DNA from: an uncultured Clostridia bacterium
Lineage (GTDB): Bacteria; Bacillota; Clostridia; Christensenellales; UBA1242
Length of the DNA stretch: 64,000 bases
Assembly: GCA_934746645.1 (NCBI GenBank)
Contig: CAKVFE010000002.1
Coordinates: forward strand, 124,001-188,000
Direction of reading: 5' to 3'
The translations under genes and the position numbers were made by a program. Each line of letters begins with the position of its first letter. The stretch's first letter is position 1. Under the pieces are notes generated by a model. It had not been told where the DNA came from, did not search any database, and saw only the letters and a program-made list of their open reading frames with translations. Shown here piece after piece: positions 52,427 through 62,440 of this stretch.

Positions 52427-54747
52427 TGAGATCTAATTTTAAATTAGTTGGTGTTGATTGTGCTGTATGTGCTGGTAAACTTGAGCACGCTATCAACAAA
52501 CTGCCTTATATTAAGTCAGCAACACTTAGTTTTGTCGATTTAAAATTGTATGTTGAAACAGTAGATGATTTTGACAAAACCGAACAAGAACTTGAAAATA
52601 TGTTGCAAGAACTTACTTCAAAAGTATTGCCTAATGTTATAGTCAAAAATTTGAAAAAACAAAATTATCTTGACTCATTAAAAGCTAGAAGCAAAAATAA
52701 GAAATTTAAGGAAAGTGAAGTTACTGTAAGCAATTCTTCTCATGTCCATGTTTCGGAGAGTGATATAGATAGTATTGTTGCTCAATTATCTATTGATTCT
52801 TTACCAGAAGTTGAAAATGAAAAAGCAGATACTAATGTAGAAACAAAAACAGAAAGAAAAGCAAAAAGTACTTACAAAATCAATTGGTTTAGCCTTGAAT
52901 TTATAAAAGTATATATTTCTACTGTATTGTTTATTTTAGGACTTACATTACCAGTAGGTTTCTGGTGGAAATTTGGTATTTATCTAACTTCTTATTTGGT
53001 TGTAGGATATGAAGTTATTATTGATGCTTTGAAAAATATATTTAAAGGTAAATTCTTAGATGAAAAATTCTTGACGTGCTTGGCTTCCATTGCTGCATTT
53101 GCCATTAAAGAAATGCCAGAAGCTGTAGCAGTTATGCTTTTGTACAATGTTGGGGAGTTGTTCCAAGACCACGCTGTAGCAAAATCTAGATCAGCTATCA
53201 ATAGCATTGTTAACTTAAAAGCTGATTATGCCAACCTAATGGTTGACGGTAAGGTAGAAGTAGTTAAACCTGAAGAATTAAGAATAAATGATATTATACT
53301 TATTAAAGTTGGTGAAAAAGTTCCTACAGATGTAGTTATTGTTAAGTCCGAATCCAACTTTGATACAAGTTCAATTACAGGTGAAAGTATGCCTATGTTT
53401 GCTGGAGTTGATAGTAGAGTTTATTCTGGAAGTATCAACTTAAGCAATGCAGTATATGCTAGAGTAGTTAGCACATACGAAAATTCAACTGTTGCAAAGA
53501 TTTTGGACTTAATTGAAAACAACTCAAGTAAAAAATCAAAAGCTGAAAACTTTATAACTAAATTTGCTAGATACTATACTCCAATAGTTGTAGCTATCGC
53601 TGTTGTGTTGTTTGCTTTCTTCCCACTATATAAAGGTGGTATTGTTAGTGCAATTCACAAAGCAGCAGTATTCCTAGTTATATCTTGTCCTTGTGCATTG
53701 GTTATTTCTATACCATTGACATATTATTGTGGCTTAGGTGTTAGTGCTAGATATGGACTTCTTATAAAAGGTGCTAATGTATTAGATAAAATCAATAGTC
53801 TTAATGCAATATGTTTTGATAAGACTGGTACAATCACTCAAGGCAAATTCCGTATAACTGAGATTAATAGTCACGATGAAAAAGAAATGCTTAAATTTTT
53901 GGTTTATGCTGAAAGTACTTCCAATCACCCAATATCAAAGTGTATTGTAGGTGACAACAAGATAGACCATTCACAAATCACTGCTTCACAAGAAATAATG
54001 GGACAGGGTATTATAGCTACTGTGTTTGGCGAAGAAGTATTCTGTGGTAATGAAAAATTGTTGGAGAATAACCATGTAGATTACAATCCACAATCAGTTG
54101 CTGGTACAATAATTTATGTTGCTACTAGAGATGAATTTTTAGGTTATGTTGTCGTTAGTGATGTTGTTAAAGATAGTTCTAAAGACGCTATTGCCCAATT
54201 AAAGGCAAAGGGCATTAAGACCATAATGTTAACTGGTGACAACAAAGTTACAGCCGAATATGTTTCTTATGATATTGGTCTTGATGATTATAAATATGAA
54301 TTATTGCCTCAAGACAAAGTTGCAGAGTTTGAAAAAATCAATGAGCAATACAAAAATGTTGCGTTTGTTGGAGATGGTATCAATGATGCTCCAGTGCTAG
54401 ATATGTCTAGTGTAGGATATTCTATGGGTATCAATGGTAGTGATAGTGCTATTGAATGTTCAGATGTCGTTGTTATGACAGATGATTTAAGCACAGTAGT
54501 AGATTCTATTACTATAGCAAAAGCTACTCGTCGTATCGCTATAGAAAATATTACTTTCTGCCTAATTATTAAATTTATTATTATGGTATTAGGTGCGATA
54601 GATTTAGCTCCAATGTACTTGGCTATATTTGCCGATGTTGGTGTAAGTATTTTAGCTATTTTAAATGCAATCCGTATGTTTACAATCAAACTTGGCAAAG
54701 ATAGAAAAACTAATAAAAAATTATCAAAATCTAAAAATGCAAAATAA
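52426..54747 (+). CDS. zntA: Zn/Cd/Pb-exporting P1B-type ATPase
   Basis: 773 residues, ATG overlapping the repressor stop, AAGGAG 7 bases upstream. N-terminal HMA domain with GVDCAVC (about 7-13), then an unstructured linker (about 80-150). Catalytic motifs: TGES, SCPCALV (metal-binding CPC), FDKTGTIT, HP in SNHPIS, GDGINDAPVL. The last helix has FADVGVSILAILNAIR, whose Asp fits the zinc-type subgroup. With the alpha-5-type repressor this is a zinc detoxification operon. Confidence 0.93.
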   Translation: MRSNFKLVGVDCAVCAGKLEHAINKLPYIKSATLSFVDLKLYVETVDDFDKTEQELENMLQELTSKVLPNVIVKNLKKQNYLDSLKARSKNKKFKESEVTVSNSSHVHVSESDIDSIVAQLSIDSLPEVENEKADTNVETKTERKAKSTYKINWFSLEFIKVYISTVLFILGLTLPVGFWWKFGIYLTSYLVVGYEVIIDALKNIFKGKFLDEKFLTCLASIAAFAIKEMPEAVAVMLLYNVGELFQDHAVAKSRSAINSIVNLKADYANLMVDGKVEVVKPEELRINDIILIKVGEKVPTDVVIVKSESNFDTSSITGESMPMFAGVDSRVYSGSINLSNAVYARVVSTYENSTVAKILDLIENNSSKKSKAENFITKFARYYTPIVVAIAVVLFAFFPLYKGGIVSAIHKAAVFLVISCPCALVISIPLTYYCGLGVSARYGLLIKGANVLDKINSLNAICFDKTGTITQGKFRITEINSHDEKEMLKFLVYAESTSNHPISKCIVGDNKIDHSQITASQEIMGQGIIATVFGEEVFCGNEKLLENNHVDYNPQSVAGTIIYVATRDEFLGYVVVSDVVKDSSKDAIAQLKAKGIKTIMLTGDNKVTAEYVSYDIGLDDYKYELLPQDKVAEFEKINEQYKNVAFVGDGINDAPVLDMSSVGYSMGINGSDSAIECSDVVVMTDDLSTVVDSITIAKATRRIAIENITFCLIIKFIIMVLGAIDLAPMYLAIFADVGVSILAILNAIRMFTIKLGKDRKTNKKLSKSKNAK

Positions 54748-54748
54748 A

Positions 54749-54786
54749 GAGAAAGAAAATGGCAAATATGCCATTTTCTCTTTTTG
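54749..54786 (+). terminator. Terminator of zinc operon
   Basis: Perfect 11-bp stem AGAAAATGGCA / TGCCATTTTCT, 4-base loop, then CTCTTTTT. Confidence 0.85.
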
Positions 54787-54839
54787 TTTTCAATATATTT
54801 TGATACAATCAAGTTAAGAAGTGTTAAGGAGTGTGGAGT

Positions 54840-55949
54840 ATGAAAAAAGCGTTTAAAATAACAGCCATAACACTGGCAAGTTTGTTGGGTGCTGTTATAT
54901 TGCTTGTGTGTGGCTACTTAATTTATGTATCTTGCCAATATTATAGGATAGAAGACAATCTTGAATTGGATATTAAAAACAATCAAGATAGTGGAGTGAC
55001 AACAAATAAAGATTATACTATTACTACTTACAATATCGGATTTGGGGCTTACAATCACGAATTTTCATTCTTTATGGATAGTGGTAAAATGCTTGATGGT
55101 AAAGAAGTGACTGGTAAAAATAGTAAAGCAAAATCAAAACAAGTTGTTTTGGATAATACCAATGGTGTTATTAATGTTGCTCAAACATTAAATTCTGATT
55201 TTTATCTATTCCAAGAAGTAGACACTAAAGGGGATAGAAGTTATAAAGTTAATCAGTTAGATATGTTAAAATCTTTGGGAGATAGTTATGGCTATACTTA
55301 TGCTATCAATTTTCACTCAGCATATTTAGCATATCCATTTAATGACCCACACGGAGCAAATACTGCAGGTGTTGCAACTTTTAGTAGATATAAGATTAAT
55401 CAATCAACTAGGATATCTTATCCAGTAGACAATAGTTTCCCAAACAAATTTTTTGATTTGGATAGATGTTTTTCTATCAATCGTGTTCCTACTGATAATG
55501 GTAAAGAATTAGTTATTATCAACTCACATATGTCAGCTTATGATAAGGGTGGTAAAATAAGACAACTTCAATTAGCTTGTCTTAACAATATTTTAAGTAG
55601 CGAATATGAAAAGGGTAACTATGTTATCGCAGGTGGAGATTTCAACCACGATATCGCCAATAGTATTAATTTGTTTCCTACTCAACAATATGTACCAGAA
55701 TGGGTATTCCAATTAACCCAAGACAATCTAGCAGAGCATTTTAGATTTGCTTCAGCAGTAGATGACGCTACTTGTCGTTCGACAGATATGCCATATACAA
55801 AAGGTGTCAATTATAGTGCAGTGCTTGATGGATATATTATTAGTGACAATGTAAGTATTACCAACATTACCAACTTAGTTAATGGTAAGAGTGTAGACTT
55901 TATGTATTCAGACCATAATCCAGCAACACTCACATTTAAACTTATCTAA
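54840..55949 (+). CDS. Membrane-anchored endonuclease/exonuclease/phosphatase family protein
   Basis: 369 residues, ATG 54840 after AAGGAG. One membrane segment (about residues 10-32) with a Lys-rich N terminus, then an EEP domain outside the membrane: TTYNIGFGA (Asn), LFQEVD (metal Glu), VIINSHMSAY (His), AGGDFNHD (Asp/Asn pair) and the terminal YSDHNPATLTF (catalytic His). All catalytic residues are present. Substrate (nucleic acid, sphingolipid-like or inositol phosphate) cannot be told from sequence. Single gene with terminator. Confidence 0.85.
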   Translation: MKKAFKITAITLASLLGAVILLVCGYLIYVSCQYYRIEDNLELDIKNNQDSGVTTNKDYTITTYNIGFGAYNHEFSFFMDSGKMLDGKEVTGKNSKAKSKQVVLDNTNGVINVAQTLNSDFYLFQEVDTKGDRSYKVNQLDMLKSLGDSYGYTYAINFHSAYLAYPFNDPHGANTAGVATFSRYKINQSTRISYPVDNSFPNKFFDLDRCFSINRVPTDNGKELVIINSHMSAYDKGGKIRQLQLACLNNILSSEYEKGNYVIAGGDFNHDIANSINLFPTQQYVPEWVFQLTQDNLAEHFRFASAVDDATCRSTDMPYTKGVNYSAVLDGYIISDNVSITNITNLVNGKSVDFMYSDHNPATLTFKLI

Positions 55950-55983
55950 AGATATGTGCTATGCAATAGTATTATGCAAAAAT

Positions 55984-56016
55984 AAAAATAACCGCTTTAA
56001 AACGGTTATTTTTTTG
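55984..56016. terminator. Bidirectional terminator between EEP and lipase genes
   Basis: Stem AAAATAACCG / CGGTTATTTT, 8-base loop, A and T runs on both strands. Confidence 0.8.
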
Positions 56017-56066
56017 TGTTAGATATATTATTAAATTGTTATAAAATATCAATAATTTTGATAAGA

Positions 56067-56948
56067 TTATTTGTTAAAGAAATCTACTACATCTTTATAA
56101 ACTTCTTGTTTTTTAACACCATTCAATATTTCATGTAGTTCGTTTTCATACAATTTCATATCCACATTAACATGTTGTTTTTTATAAACATTGTATAGTT
56201 TCTTTACAAGTTTACCATTGCCACCAACAGGGTCTTTATCACCAGCAATTAAAAATATTTTTTTCTCTGGTGTAATAAGTTTTAAATCTCTATAATTTCT
56301 TATAGCGTTTTTAAATAAACTTTTGTAAAAACAAGCAGGGAATGGTGTACCACAATATGGGTCTTCTTTATATGCTTTGTATACTTCGTCATCAGTTACT
56401 AGCCAGTTACCATTTTCGTGTTTTTTAGCATAAGAACCAAAACTTAATTTTTCTATAAGTTTAGCTTCACTATGGTTGCCTTTAAATAGAGCAGTTATAT
56501 GAGCAATTATATTAGCCATAAACATTGTTAAAGTCTTTGTATAAGCACTACCACAAATTACAATCTTGTTGGATAAGTTGCATATTTGAGCATATCTTTG
56601 AGTAATAAACGAACCAAAAGAATGTCCCAATACATATACTGGTAAATCATATTTTTTAATAAGTTTTTCAGTGATTAATACTTGGTCAGAAACAATTTCT
56701 TTAAATATATCTCCGTTAGTATGACCCAACAATTTTACATCACCAGCAGTTTCGCCATGACCTCTTAAATCACTAGCAAATACAATATATCCATTTTTAT
56801 TTAAGTATTTTGCAAAATCATCATATCTTGTAGCGTGTTCTTGCATACCGTGTATGATTTGGACAACAGCTTTAGGAGAGTCAACTTCATCCCAATAATA
56901 TCCAACTAAATCTTTATTTTGATAACCTGTTATAATTTCTTTTCTCAT
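56067..56948 (-). CDS. Alpha/beta hydrolase, monoacylglycerol lipase-like
   Basis: 293 residues, Hydrolase_4 type. VVQIIHGMQEHATRYDDFAKYLNKNGYIVFASDLRGHGET carries the oxyanion HG motif, and VLGHSFGSFITQRYA the nucleophile serine elbow; Asp and His follow in FLIAGDKDPVG and ENELHEIL. No signal peptide. It starts 7 bases after glpK in the same operon, so release of glycerol from monoglycerides for GlpK is a likely role (inference). Confidence 0.85.
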   Translation of the reverse strand: MRKEIITGYQNKDLVGYYWDEVDSPKAVVQIIHGMQEHATRYDDFAKYLNKNGYIVFASDLRGHGETAGDVKLLGHTNGDIFKEIVSDQVLITEKLIKKYDLPVYVLGHSFGSFITQRYAQICNLSNKIVICGSAYTKTLTMFMANIIAHITALFKGNHSEAKLIEKLSFGSYAKKHENGNWLVTDDEVYKAYKEDPYCGTPFPACFYKSLFKNAIRNYRDLKLITPEKKIFLIAGDKDPVGGNGKLVKKLYNVYKKQHVNVDMKLYENELHEILNGVKKQEVYKDVVDFFNK

Positions 56949-56955
56949 TTTTCAC

Positions 56956-58428
56956 CTAACCTTTGTTAAGACATCTTTTTACTGCATCATGCCAGCCAGT
57001 AATCAATTTTTTTGCTTCTTTTTCATCCATATTTGGTGTAAATTTAGAAGTAAATGTAATGTGTTTTGATATGTCTTTTTGATTTTTAAATACGCCACAA
57101 TTTAAACCTGCCATATATATAGCACCTAGCACTGTAGCTTCTATGCTTTCTTGTCTTAATAATTTAACTCTAATTAAGTTGGTTTGGAATTGTAGTAAGA
57201 AGTCATTTTTACTTACTCCGCCATCAACTCTAAGTTCTTGAATATTGATATGTTTGCTTTCCATTGTATGTATTATATCGTAAGTGGAGTATGCCATACT
57301 TTCTAATATAGCTCTACTAACATGTGCTTTTGTAGTGCCACCAGTTATACCATATATTATACCTTTAGCTTTAGGATCCCAATATGGAGCACCAAGTCCT
57401 GTAAATGCTGGAACACAATACAAACCATCGTTATTGCCGACACTTTCAGCAAGGGCAGAAGTTTCTCTGCTATCCTTAAATAATCCAAGTCTATTACCCC
57501 ATTCTAGGGCAGCACCGGCATTAAAAATACTACCTTCCAATGCGTAATTGATTTTGTCATCAATTTGCCAAGCTATTGTCTTTAATAATTTTTTATTGTT
57601 TAGTTTAGATTGTTCTCCAATATTCATTAGTATAAAACAACCTGTACCATAAGTGTTTTTGGCCATACCTTTTTCAAAACAACCTTGTCCAAATAGGGAA
57701 GCTTGTTGGTCGCCGATAACACTAAGTATTGGTATTTCGCCAATTATTGTTTGTGCCATACCAAAATCATAATTACAAGGCTTAACTTCAGGCAACGAAT
57801 TTATGTTGATACCAAACTGTTTTAATAGCTTTTCGTCCCATTTTAAATCGTTAATGTTGTATAACATTGTTCTAGAAGCGTTGGTTACATCAGTATAGAA
57901 ACTTTTACCTTTAGTAAGTTTTGCTATAAGGAAAGTATCTATTGTACCAAAACATAAGTTATTTTCTCTATCAAGTTTTCTAACTTCAGGCACATTGTTT
58001 AGCATCCATCTCATTTTTGTAGCTGAAAAATAACTATCTACTATTAGTCCAGTACGATTTTTTATATCGTCCTTGTTTTTTATACTGCTACAATAATCTG
58101 CTGTTCTTCTGCATTGCCATACAATAGCGTGACAAGGACTTTCTAAAGTTGTTTTGTTCCAAGCAACAGTTGTTTCACGCTGATTGGTTATGCCTATACC
58201 ATATATATCTTTTGTGGTAAGACTAAATTTTTTCAATGTGTCATTAAGCGTTTTTTCTGTGCATTTCCATATTTCTTTTGGATCGTGTTCTACCCAACCA
58301 GGTTTTGGAAAATACTGAGTAAATTTTATTTTTTCTACATTAACAATTTCGTGCTTTTTTGTGTCATACAATACTGTTCTGACACTGGTAGTACCTTCAT
58401 CGATACCCAATATATATTGTTTTCCCAC
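56956..58428 (-). CDS. glpK: Glycerol kinase
   Basis: 490 residues from a GTG at 58428 that follows TAGGAG by 5 bases; the frame extends 16 codons upstream without a site. FGGY kinase fold: YILGIDEGTTSVRTV (phosphate 1), GWVEHDPKEIW, NQRETT, CFGTIDTFLIAKLT, GDQQASLFGQGCF and LRVDGGVSKNDFLLQFQ. It makes glycerol 3-phosphate. First gene of the minus-strand operon, divergent from the GlpA-like operon. Confidence 0.94.
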   Translation of the reverse strand: MGKQYILGIDEGTTSVRTVLYDTKKHEIVNVEKIKFTQYFPKPGWVEHDPKEIWKCTEKTLNDTLKKFSLTTKDIYGIGITNQRETTVAWNKTTLESPCHAIVWQCRRTADYCSSIKNKDDIKNRTGLIVDSYFSATKMRWMLNNVPEVRKLDRENNLCFGTIDTFLIAKLTKGKSFYTDVTNASRTMLYNINDLKWDEKLLKQFGININSLPEVKPCNYDFGMAQTIIGEIPILSVIGDQQASLFGQGCFEKGMAKNTYGTGCFILMNIGEQSKLNNKKLLKTIAWQIDDKINYALEGSIFNAGAALEWGNRLGLFKDSRETSALAESVGNNDGLYCVPAFTGLGAPYWDPKAKGIIYGITGGTTKAHVSRAILESMAYSTYDIIHTMESKHINIQELRVDGGVSKNDFLLQFQTNLIRVKLLRQESIEATVLGAIYMAGLNCGVFKNQKDISKHITFTSKFTPNMDEKEAKKLITGWHDAVKRCLNKG

Positions 58429-58536
58429 ATTTACTCCTAATATTAAATTATTTTTTAGATATAATAATTTTATCAAACTTTACAAAAAAATTAAAACAAT
58501 TTGCTTATTTATTTATACTTACAACAACTTTTTTGT

Positions 58537-58542
58537 TATAAT
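58537..58542 (+). promoter_or_regulatory. Likely -10 of the GlpA-like operon
   Basis: TATAAT with weak TTATAC 18 bases upstream (58513-58518). CTTATTT (58504-58510) and AAATAAG (58553-58559) flank it as a possible operator. Confidence 0.45.
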
Positions 58543-58595
58543 AATTTTGAGCAAATAAGTATTTAATATACAAATTTAATAATTAGGAGTGAATT

Positions 58596-60008
58596 ATGGA
58601 TTATGAAGTTGCAATAATTGGCGGTGGAGTTGTCGGTTGTGCTATCCTAAACAAACTTACTAGACATGGTGTAAGTTGTGTTCTTTTGGAAAAAGCCAAT
58701 GATGTCGCTATGGGTGCATCAAAAGCCAATAGTGGTATTGTCCACGCAGGATTTGACTGTAAACCAAACACACTAAAAGCAAGATTTAATGTTAGAGGTA
58801 ATCAGTTATTCCATACTCTTTGTCCACAACTTAAAGTTCCACTTAAACAATGTGGTGCTATTGTTGTAGGCAATGACCAATCAGTCGTAGAAGATTTATA
58901 CAATCGTGGTATAGCCAATAAAGTCGAAGGTTTAAGTATACTTGATAGAGCTGGATTATTGGAACTAGTACCTAATCTTAATGAAAATATAACTTGTGGA
59001 TTGTATGCAAAAACATCTTGTATTGTTTCTCCATATATGTTTACTATTGCATTAGCTGAAGAAGCAGTAATTAATGGCGCAAAAGTATTGTTTAATACAC
59101 AAGTAAAACAATGTAAAAAAGTTGATGGATTATTTAATTTAATTGGTGATAACTTAGATATAAAAGTTAAATATGTTATCAATTCGGCAGCAAGTGGTTA
59201 TAACGATGTTGCCAATATATTGGGTAGTGAAAACTATGAGATTAAATATAGAAGAGGCGAGTATTTCCTATTAGATAATACAGTCGATATTACAGACCTT
59301 ACTATTTTCCCATTGCCAAGTAAAGCTGGTAAAGGTGTGTTGATTAGTCCTACAGCAGATGGCAATACAATAGTTGGCCCAACTTCTATACCATCAGATG
59401 ATAGTACAATGACAACAACTGATGGACTTAACGATGTAAAAGTTAAATCTAAAATGATATTAGATGTTCCTTTCAATAAAAATATCCGTAATTTTGCTGG
59501 AGTTAGAGTTACTGTTGGAGATGATTTTGTAATAGAAAAATCCAATAAGCAACAAGGGGTTATCAATATTGCTGGTATATGTTCACCGGGATTAAGTTCA
59601 GCACCTGCTATAGCAGAATATGTTGTAGAAGACCTTTTGGGATATAAAGGTAAAGAAATAGATGTAAAACCTAGAACACCATATACTGTATTATCTCAAC
59701 TTAGTGGGGAAGAGAGAAATAAACTTATAAAAAGCAATAGTGATTATGGTAAGATTGTTTGTAAATGTGAATGTGTTAGTCTAGGCGAAATAAAGGAAGC
59801 ACTTAATTCTCCATTAAAACCAAATAGTGTCGATGCTATTAAGCGTAGAGTAAGAGCTGGTATGGGTAGATGTCAAGGTGGTTTCTGTTTAACAAAAGTA
59901 ATTCAAACTATAAGTCAAACTTTAAATATACCAATGGATAATGTTGTAAAAGAAAATATGGGTTCTAATTATTATGTTTCTTCAATCAATCCAGAGATAA
60001 AGGAGTAA
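58596..60008 (+). CDS. GlpA-like FAD glycerol-3-phosphate dehydrogenase with Fe-S domain
   Basis: 470 residues, AGGAG before the ATG. N-terminal FAD-binding VAIIGGGVVGCAIL, DAO fold with GASKANSGIVHAGFD, then a C-terminal BFD-like [2Fe-2S] domain (IVCKCECVSLGEI, MGRCQGGFC, four Cys). Domain order equals the anaerobic G3P dehydrogenase large subunit. It probably oxidises G3P to DHAP in a complex with the next two gene products; other FAD substrates cannot be excluded. Confidence 0.85.
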   Translation: MDYEVAIIGGGVVGCAILNKLTRHGVSCVLLEKANDVAMGASKANSGIVHAGFDCKPNTLKARFNVRGNQLFHTLCPQLKVPLKQCGAIVVGNDQSVVEDLYNRGIANKVEGLSILDRAGLLELVPNLNENITCGLYAKTSCIVSPYMFTIALAEEAVINGAKVLFNTQVKQCKKVDGLFNLIGDNLDIKVKYVINSAASGYNDVANILGSENYEIKYRRGEYFLLDNTVDITDLTIFPLPSKAGKGVLISPTADGNTIVGPTSIPSDDSTMTTTDGLNDVKVKSKMILDVPFNKNIRNFAGVRVTVGDDFVIEKSNKQQGVINIAGICSPGLSSAPAIAEYVVEDLLGYKGKEIDVKPRTPYTVLSQLSGEERNKLIKSNSDYGKIVCKCECVSLGEIKEALNSPLKPNSVDAIKRRVRAGMGRCQGGFCLTKVIQTISQTLNIPMDNVVKENMGSNYYVSSINPEIKE

Positions 60009-60010
60009 CT

Positions 60011-61240
60011 ATGGGCGAAAAATTGTATTATGATGTTGTAGTTATTGGTGGCGGACCAGCTGGTATGGCTGCTGCAATTGAAAGCGATAAAGTAGGTGCA
60101 AAAACCTTATTGCTAGAACGCAATGAAAAATTGGGTGGTATACTTAATCAATGTATTCACAATGGATTTGGATTACATTATTTTAATGAAGAACTTACTG
60201 GACCAGAATATGCTTTAAGATTTGAAGCATTGATTAATAAAACAAATGTTAAAGTTATGCTTAACACATTTGTAATTGATGTTACTGGACATACAATAAC
60301 TTTTATTAATCCTGATGGAGAAACAATAGTTGAAGCTAAAGCTATTGTTATGGCTATGGGTTGTAGAGAAAAAACACCTGCTGGTATCACTCTTACTGGT
60401 ACAAGACCGGTTGGTGTATATACTGCAGGACAAGCACAAAAAATGGTTAATATGTATGGCAAACTTCCGGGCAAAAATGTAGTTATTCTTGGTAGTGGCG
60501 ATATTGGGCTTATAATGGCAAGAAGACTTACTTTTGAAGGTGCAAAGGTTATTGAAGTATTGGAAATTATGCCAGAATCAGGTGGTTTAAAGCGTAATAT
60601 ACAACAATGTCTAAATGATTTTAATATTCCACTAAAATTAAAGACAACAGTAACAAGAGTTGTTGGAGATACAAGAGTTGAAGGTGTATATGTCGCTGAA
60701 GTAGATGGATTTACACCTATAAAAGAAACAGAACATTTTGTACCTTGTGATTGTTTAATTTTGTCAGTTGGATTATTACCAGAAACAGATTTGATAAAAG
60801 GTTTAAAACTTAATCCAAAAACTTCTGGTGCTGATGTCAACGAATATAGAGAAACAAACATTGATGGAATATTTAGTTGTGGTAATGTTTTGCATGTACA
60901 TGATTTGGTAGACAATGTTACTCAAGAAAGTATTTTGGCTGGTACAAATGCAGCTAAATATGCTCTAGGATTATTGAAGTATGACAACCCAATCAATGTT
61001 GTCGCAGGCAATGGTGTAAGATATGTTTCGCCATCAAAAGCATTTTTGACTGAAGGCGAACTAACAATTTACTTTAGATTGAGTACTAGAATAACAAAAT
61101 CATTTATTACTCTTAACTGCAATGGACAAGAAATATATTCTAAGTTTGTATTAGCAGCTAATGCTGGCGAAATGCAAAAGATAACAATAGACAAATCTAA
61201 AATTAGTGGTGATGTCACTGTTTTAGTAAGGGGGCAATAA
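60011..61240 (+). CDS. FAD-dependent pyridine nucleotide-disulfide oxidoreductase
   Basis: 409 residues, AAAGGAG before the ATG. Two Rossmann motifs: VVVIGGGPAGMAAAIE (FAD) and VVILGSGDIGLIMARR (NAD(P)), plus GCREKTPAG and DGIFSCGNVLHVHDLVD. No redox CxxC. In Firmicutes such proteins sit between the GlpA-like protein and DUF1667 as the electron-transfer partner. The last part (about 330-409) is an extra beta-rich domain. Confidence 0.85.
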   Translation: MGEKLYYDVVVIGGGPAGMAAAIESDKVGAKTLLLERNEKLGGILNQCIHNGFGLHYFNEELTGPEYALRFEALINKTNVKVMLNTFVIDVTGHTITFINPDGETIVEAKAIVMAMGCREKTPAGITLTGTRPVGVYTAGQAQKMVNMYGKLPGKNVVILGSGDIGLIMARRLTFEGAKVIEVLEIMPESGGLKRNIQQCLNDFNIPLKLKTTVTRVVGDTRVEGVYVAEVDGFTPIKETEHFVPCDCLILSVGLLPETDLIKGLKLNPKTSGADVNEYRETNIDGIFSCGNVLHVHDLVDNVTQESILAGTNAAKYALGLLKYDNPINVVAGNGVRYVSPSKAFLTEGELTIYFRLSTRITKSFITLNCNGQEIYSKFVLAANAGEMQKITIDKSKISGDVTVLVRGQ

Positions 61241-61572
61241 TGAAAACAACTTGTATTATGTGTCCAGTTGGATGTGAACTTACTATTGAACAAGTCGGAG
61301 ATGAAATAAAAGTTACTGGTAATGGTTGTATTAGAGGTCAACATTATGGTCAATCCGAACTTACCAATCCAATGCGTATGGTTACTGCCTTAATCACTAC
61401 AGATTTAGGAGTGCTTCCAGTAAAAACTACAGATTTAGTACCAAAATCAAAGATTGATGATGTATTAAAAGCTATTGCAAAAATTAAGGTAAATAAGGCA
61501 AAAGCAGGAGATATTGTATTAAAAAATGTTTGCAATCTCGGTGTTGATATTATCGTAACAGGTAACTATTAA
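61240..61572 (+). CDS. DUF1667 protein, small Cys-containing subunit
   Basis: 110 residues, TAATG overlap with the upstream gene. N-terminal CIMCPVGCELT and GNGCIRGQHYG give four Cys that probably hold a cluster, as expected for DUF1667, which is nearly always the third gene of this operon type. Likely small subunit of the G3P-oxidising complex (established linkage, biochemical role inferred). Confidence 0.88.
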   Translation: MKTTCIMCPVGCELTIEQVGDEIKVTGNGCIRGQHYGQSELTNPMRMVTALITTDLGVLPVKTTDLVPKSKIDDVLKAIAKIKVNKAKAGDIVLKNVCNLGVDIIVTGNY

Positions 61573-61599
61573 AAAAATGGCGTTTTGCCATTTTTTTTT
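61571..61599 (+). terminator. Terminator of GlpA-like operon
   Basis: Stem AAAAAAATGGC / GCCATTTTTTT with a 5-base loop starting in the stop codon. Confidence 0.85.
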
Positions 61600-61648
61600 A
61601 AATATTAATTTGATATTTCTCATATACTAAATTTGTAAAGGATTTTTT

Positions 61649-62371
61649 ATGTGGGAATATAATATAACAACAAATATTAAAGATATTAAGTATCTTATCG
61701 AATTGGAACGCAATATAAAAAATAAATATAAAAATGCAATTATCGCTACTTATAACAATAGTATGACAATAGCACTTCCTTACAATCAAAAACCAAAAGC
61801 ATTTGAATATATAAAAAGAATTTTGGCAGAAACTATTGCTTTAATATATAAGGAACGATTACTTGTAAACAATATTAATTTTGATTATTTGAGTGAAGAA
61901 TATAAAATTGCTTTTGTAAAAAGTCTTATATATTTTGATTTGGAAGAAGATATTTTTGAAATAATCAATCAGATAGATTTTGATACTGGTATTAATTTTG
62001 ATTCTTTTTACAACTTTAGACTTGCCAATTTAAAATATAAGTGGCAACAGCTTATACTTGTTTGTAAATCAAATACTATGTTTTTAGAGTCTGAAACATT
62101 TTTAGAGTTACTTAAATTTTTAATTGATACTATAATACCAAGACATCGTTCAATAGATGTGTTTTATAATGGTACAAATTTTGAACTCTTAGATGAAAAT
62201 AACAATATCATTTGTTTCAATAATACCAATAATCCAGAAGCTAATTTAATTTCTGGACTTATTAGCCTTGCTCCAAAAACAATCAATCTGCATTGTGCAG
62301 GAATGTTGAGTGACAATACATTTAAGATTATTTATTATATTTTCAACAAAAAAGTTAATTTGTTGGTTTAA
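61649..62371 (+). CDS. ytxC: YtxC-like sporulation protein
   Basis: 240 residues, AAAGGA before the ATG. Helical protein with the order of features of YtxC: N-terminal domain, a basic middle, FDSFYNFRLANLKYKWQQLI (about 128-147; family motif around FIRFRL), then LLKFLIDTI and a C-terminal domain with DNNIICFNN. In B. subtilis ytxC lies directly upstream of thrS as here. Sequence similarity is modest, so position carries much of the call. Function in sporulation is not established. Confidence 0.65.
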   Translation: MWEYNITTNIKDIKYLIELERNIKNKYKNAIIATYNNSMTIALPYNQKPKAFEYIKRILAETIALIYKERLLVNNINFDYLSEEYKIAFVKSLIYFDLEEDIFEIINQIDFDTGINFDSFYNFRLANLKYKWQQLILVCKSNTMFLESETFLELLKFLIDTIIPRHRSIDVFYNGTNFELLDENNNIICFNNTNNPEANLISGLISLAPKTINLHCAGMLSDNTFKIIYYIFNKKVNLLV

Positions 62372-62403
62372 AATATTGACATTCAATAATATTAATTTTA
62401 TAA

Positions 62404-62432
62404 TTGACTTGTACTTTTTAGTATGGTGTAAT
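62404..62432 (+). promoter_or_regulatory. thrS promoter
   Basis: TTGACT, 17 bases, TGTAAT, just upstream of the T-box leader. Confidence 0.7.
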
Positions 62433-62440
62433 TATATTTC

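Noticed and set aside
60178..60915. 245-codon minus-strand frame opposite the FAD oxidoreductase
   Set aside because: Shadow frame with Ser/Pro/Thr/Ile-rich composition, no ribosome site; the plus-strand protein has clear motifs.
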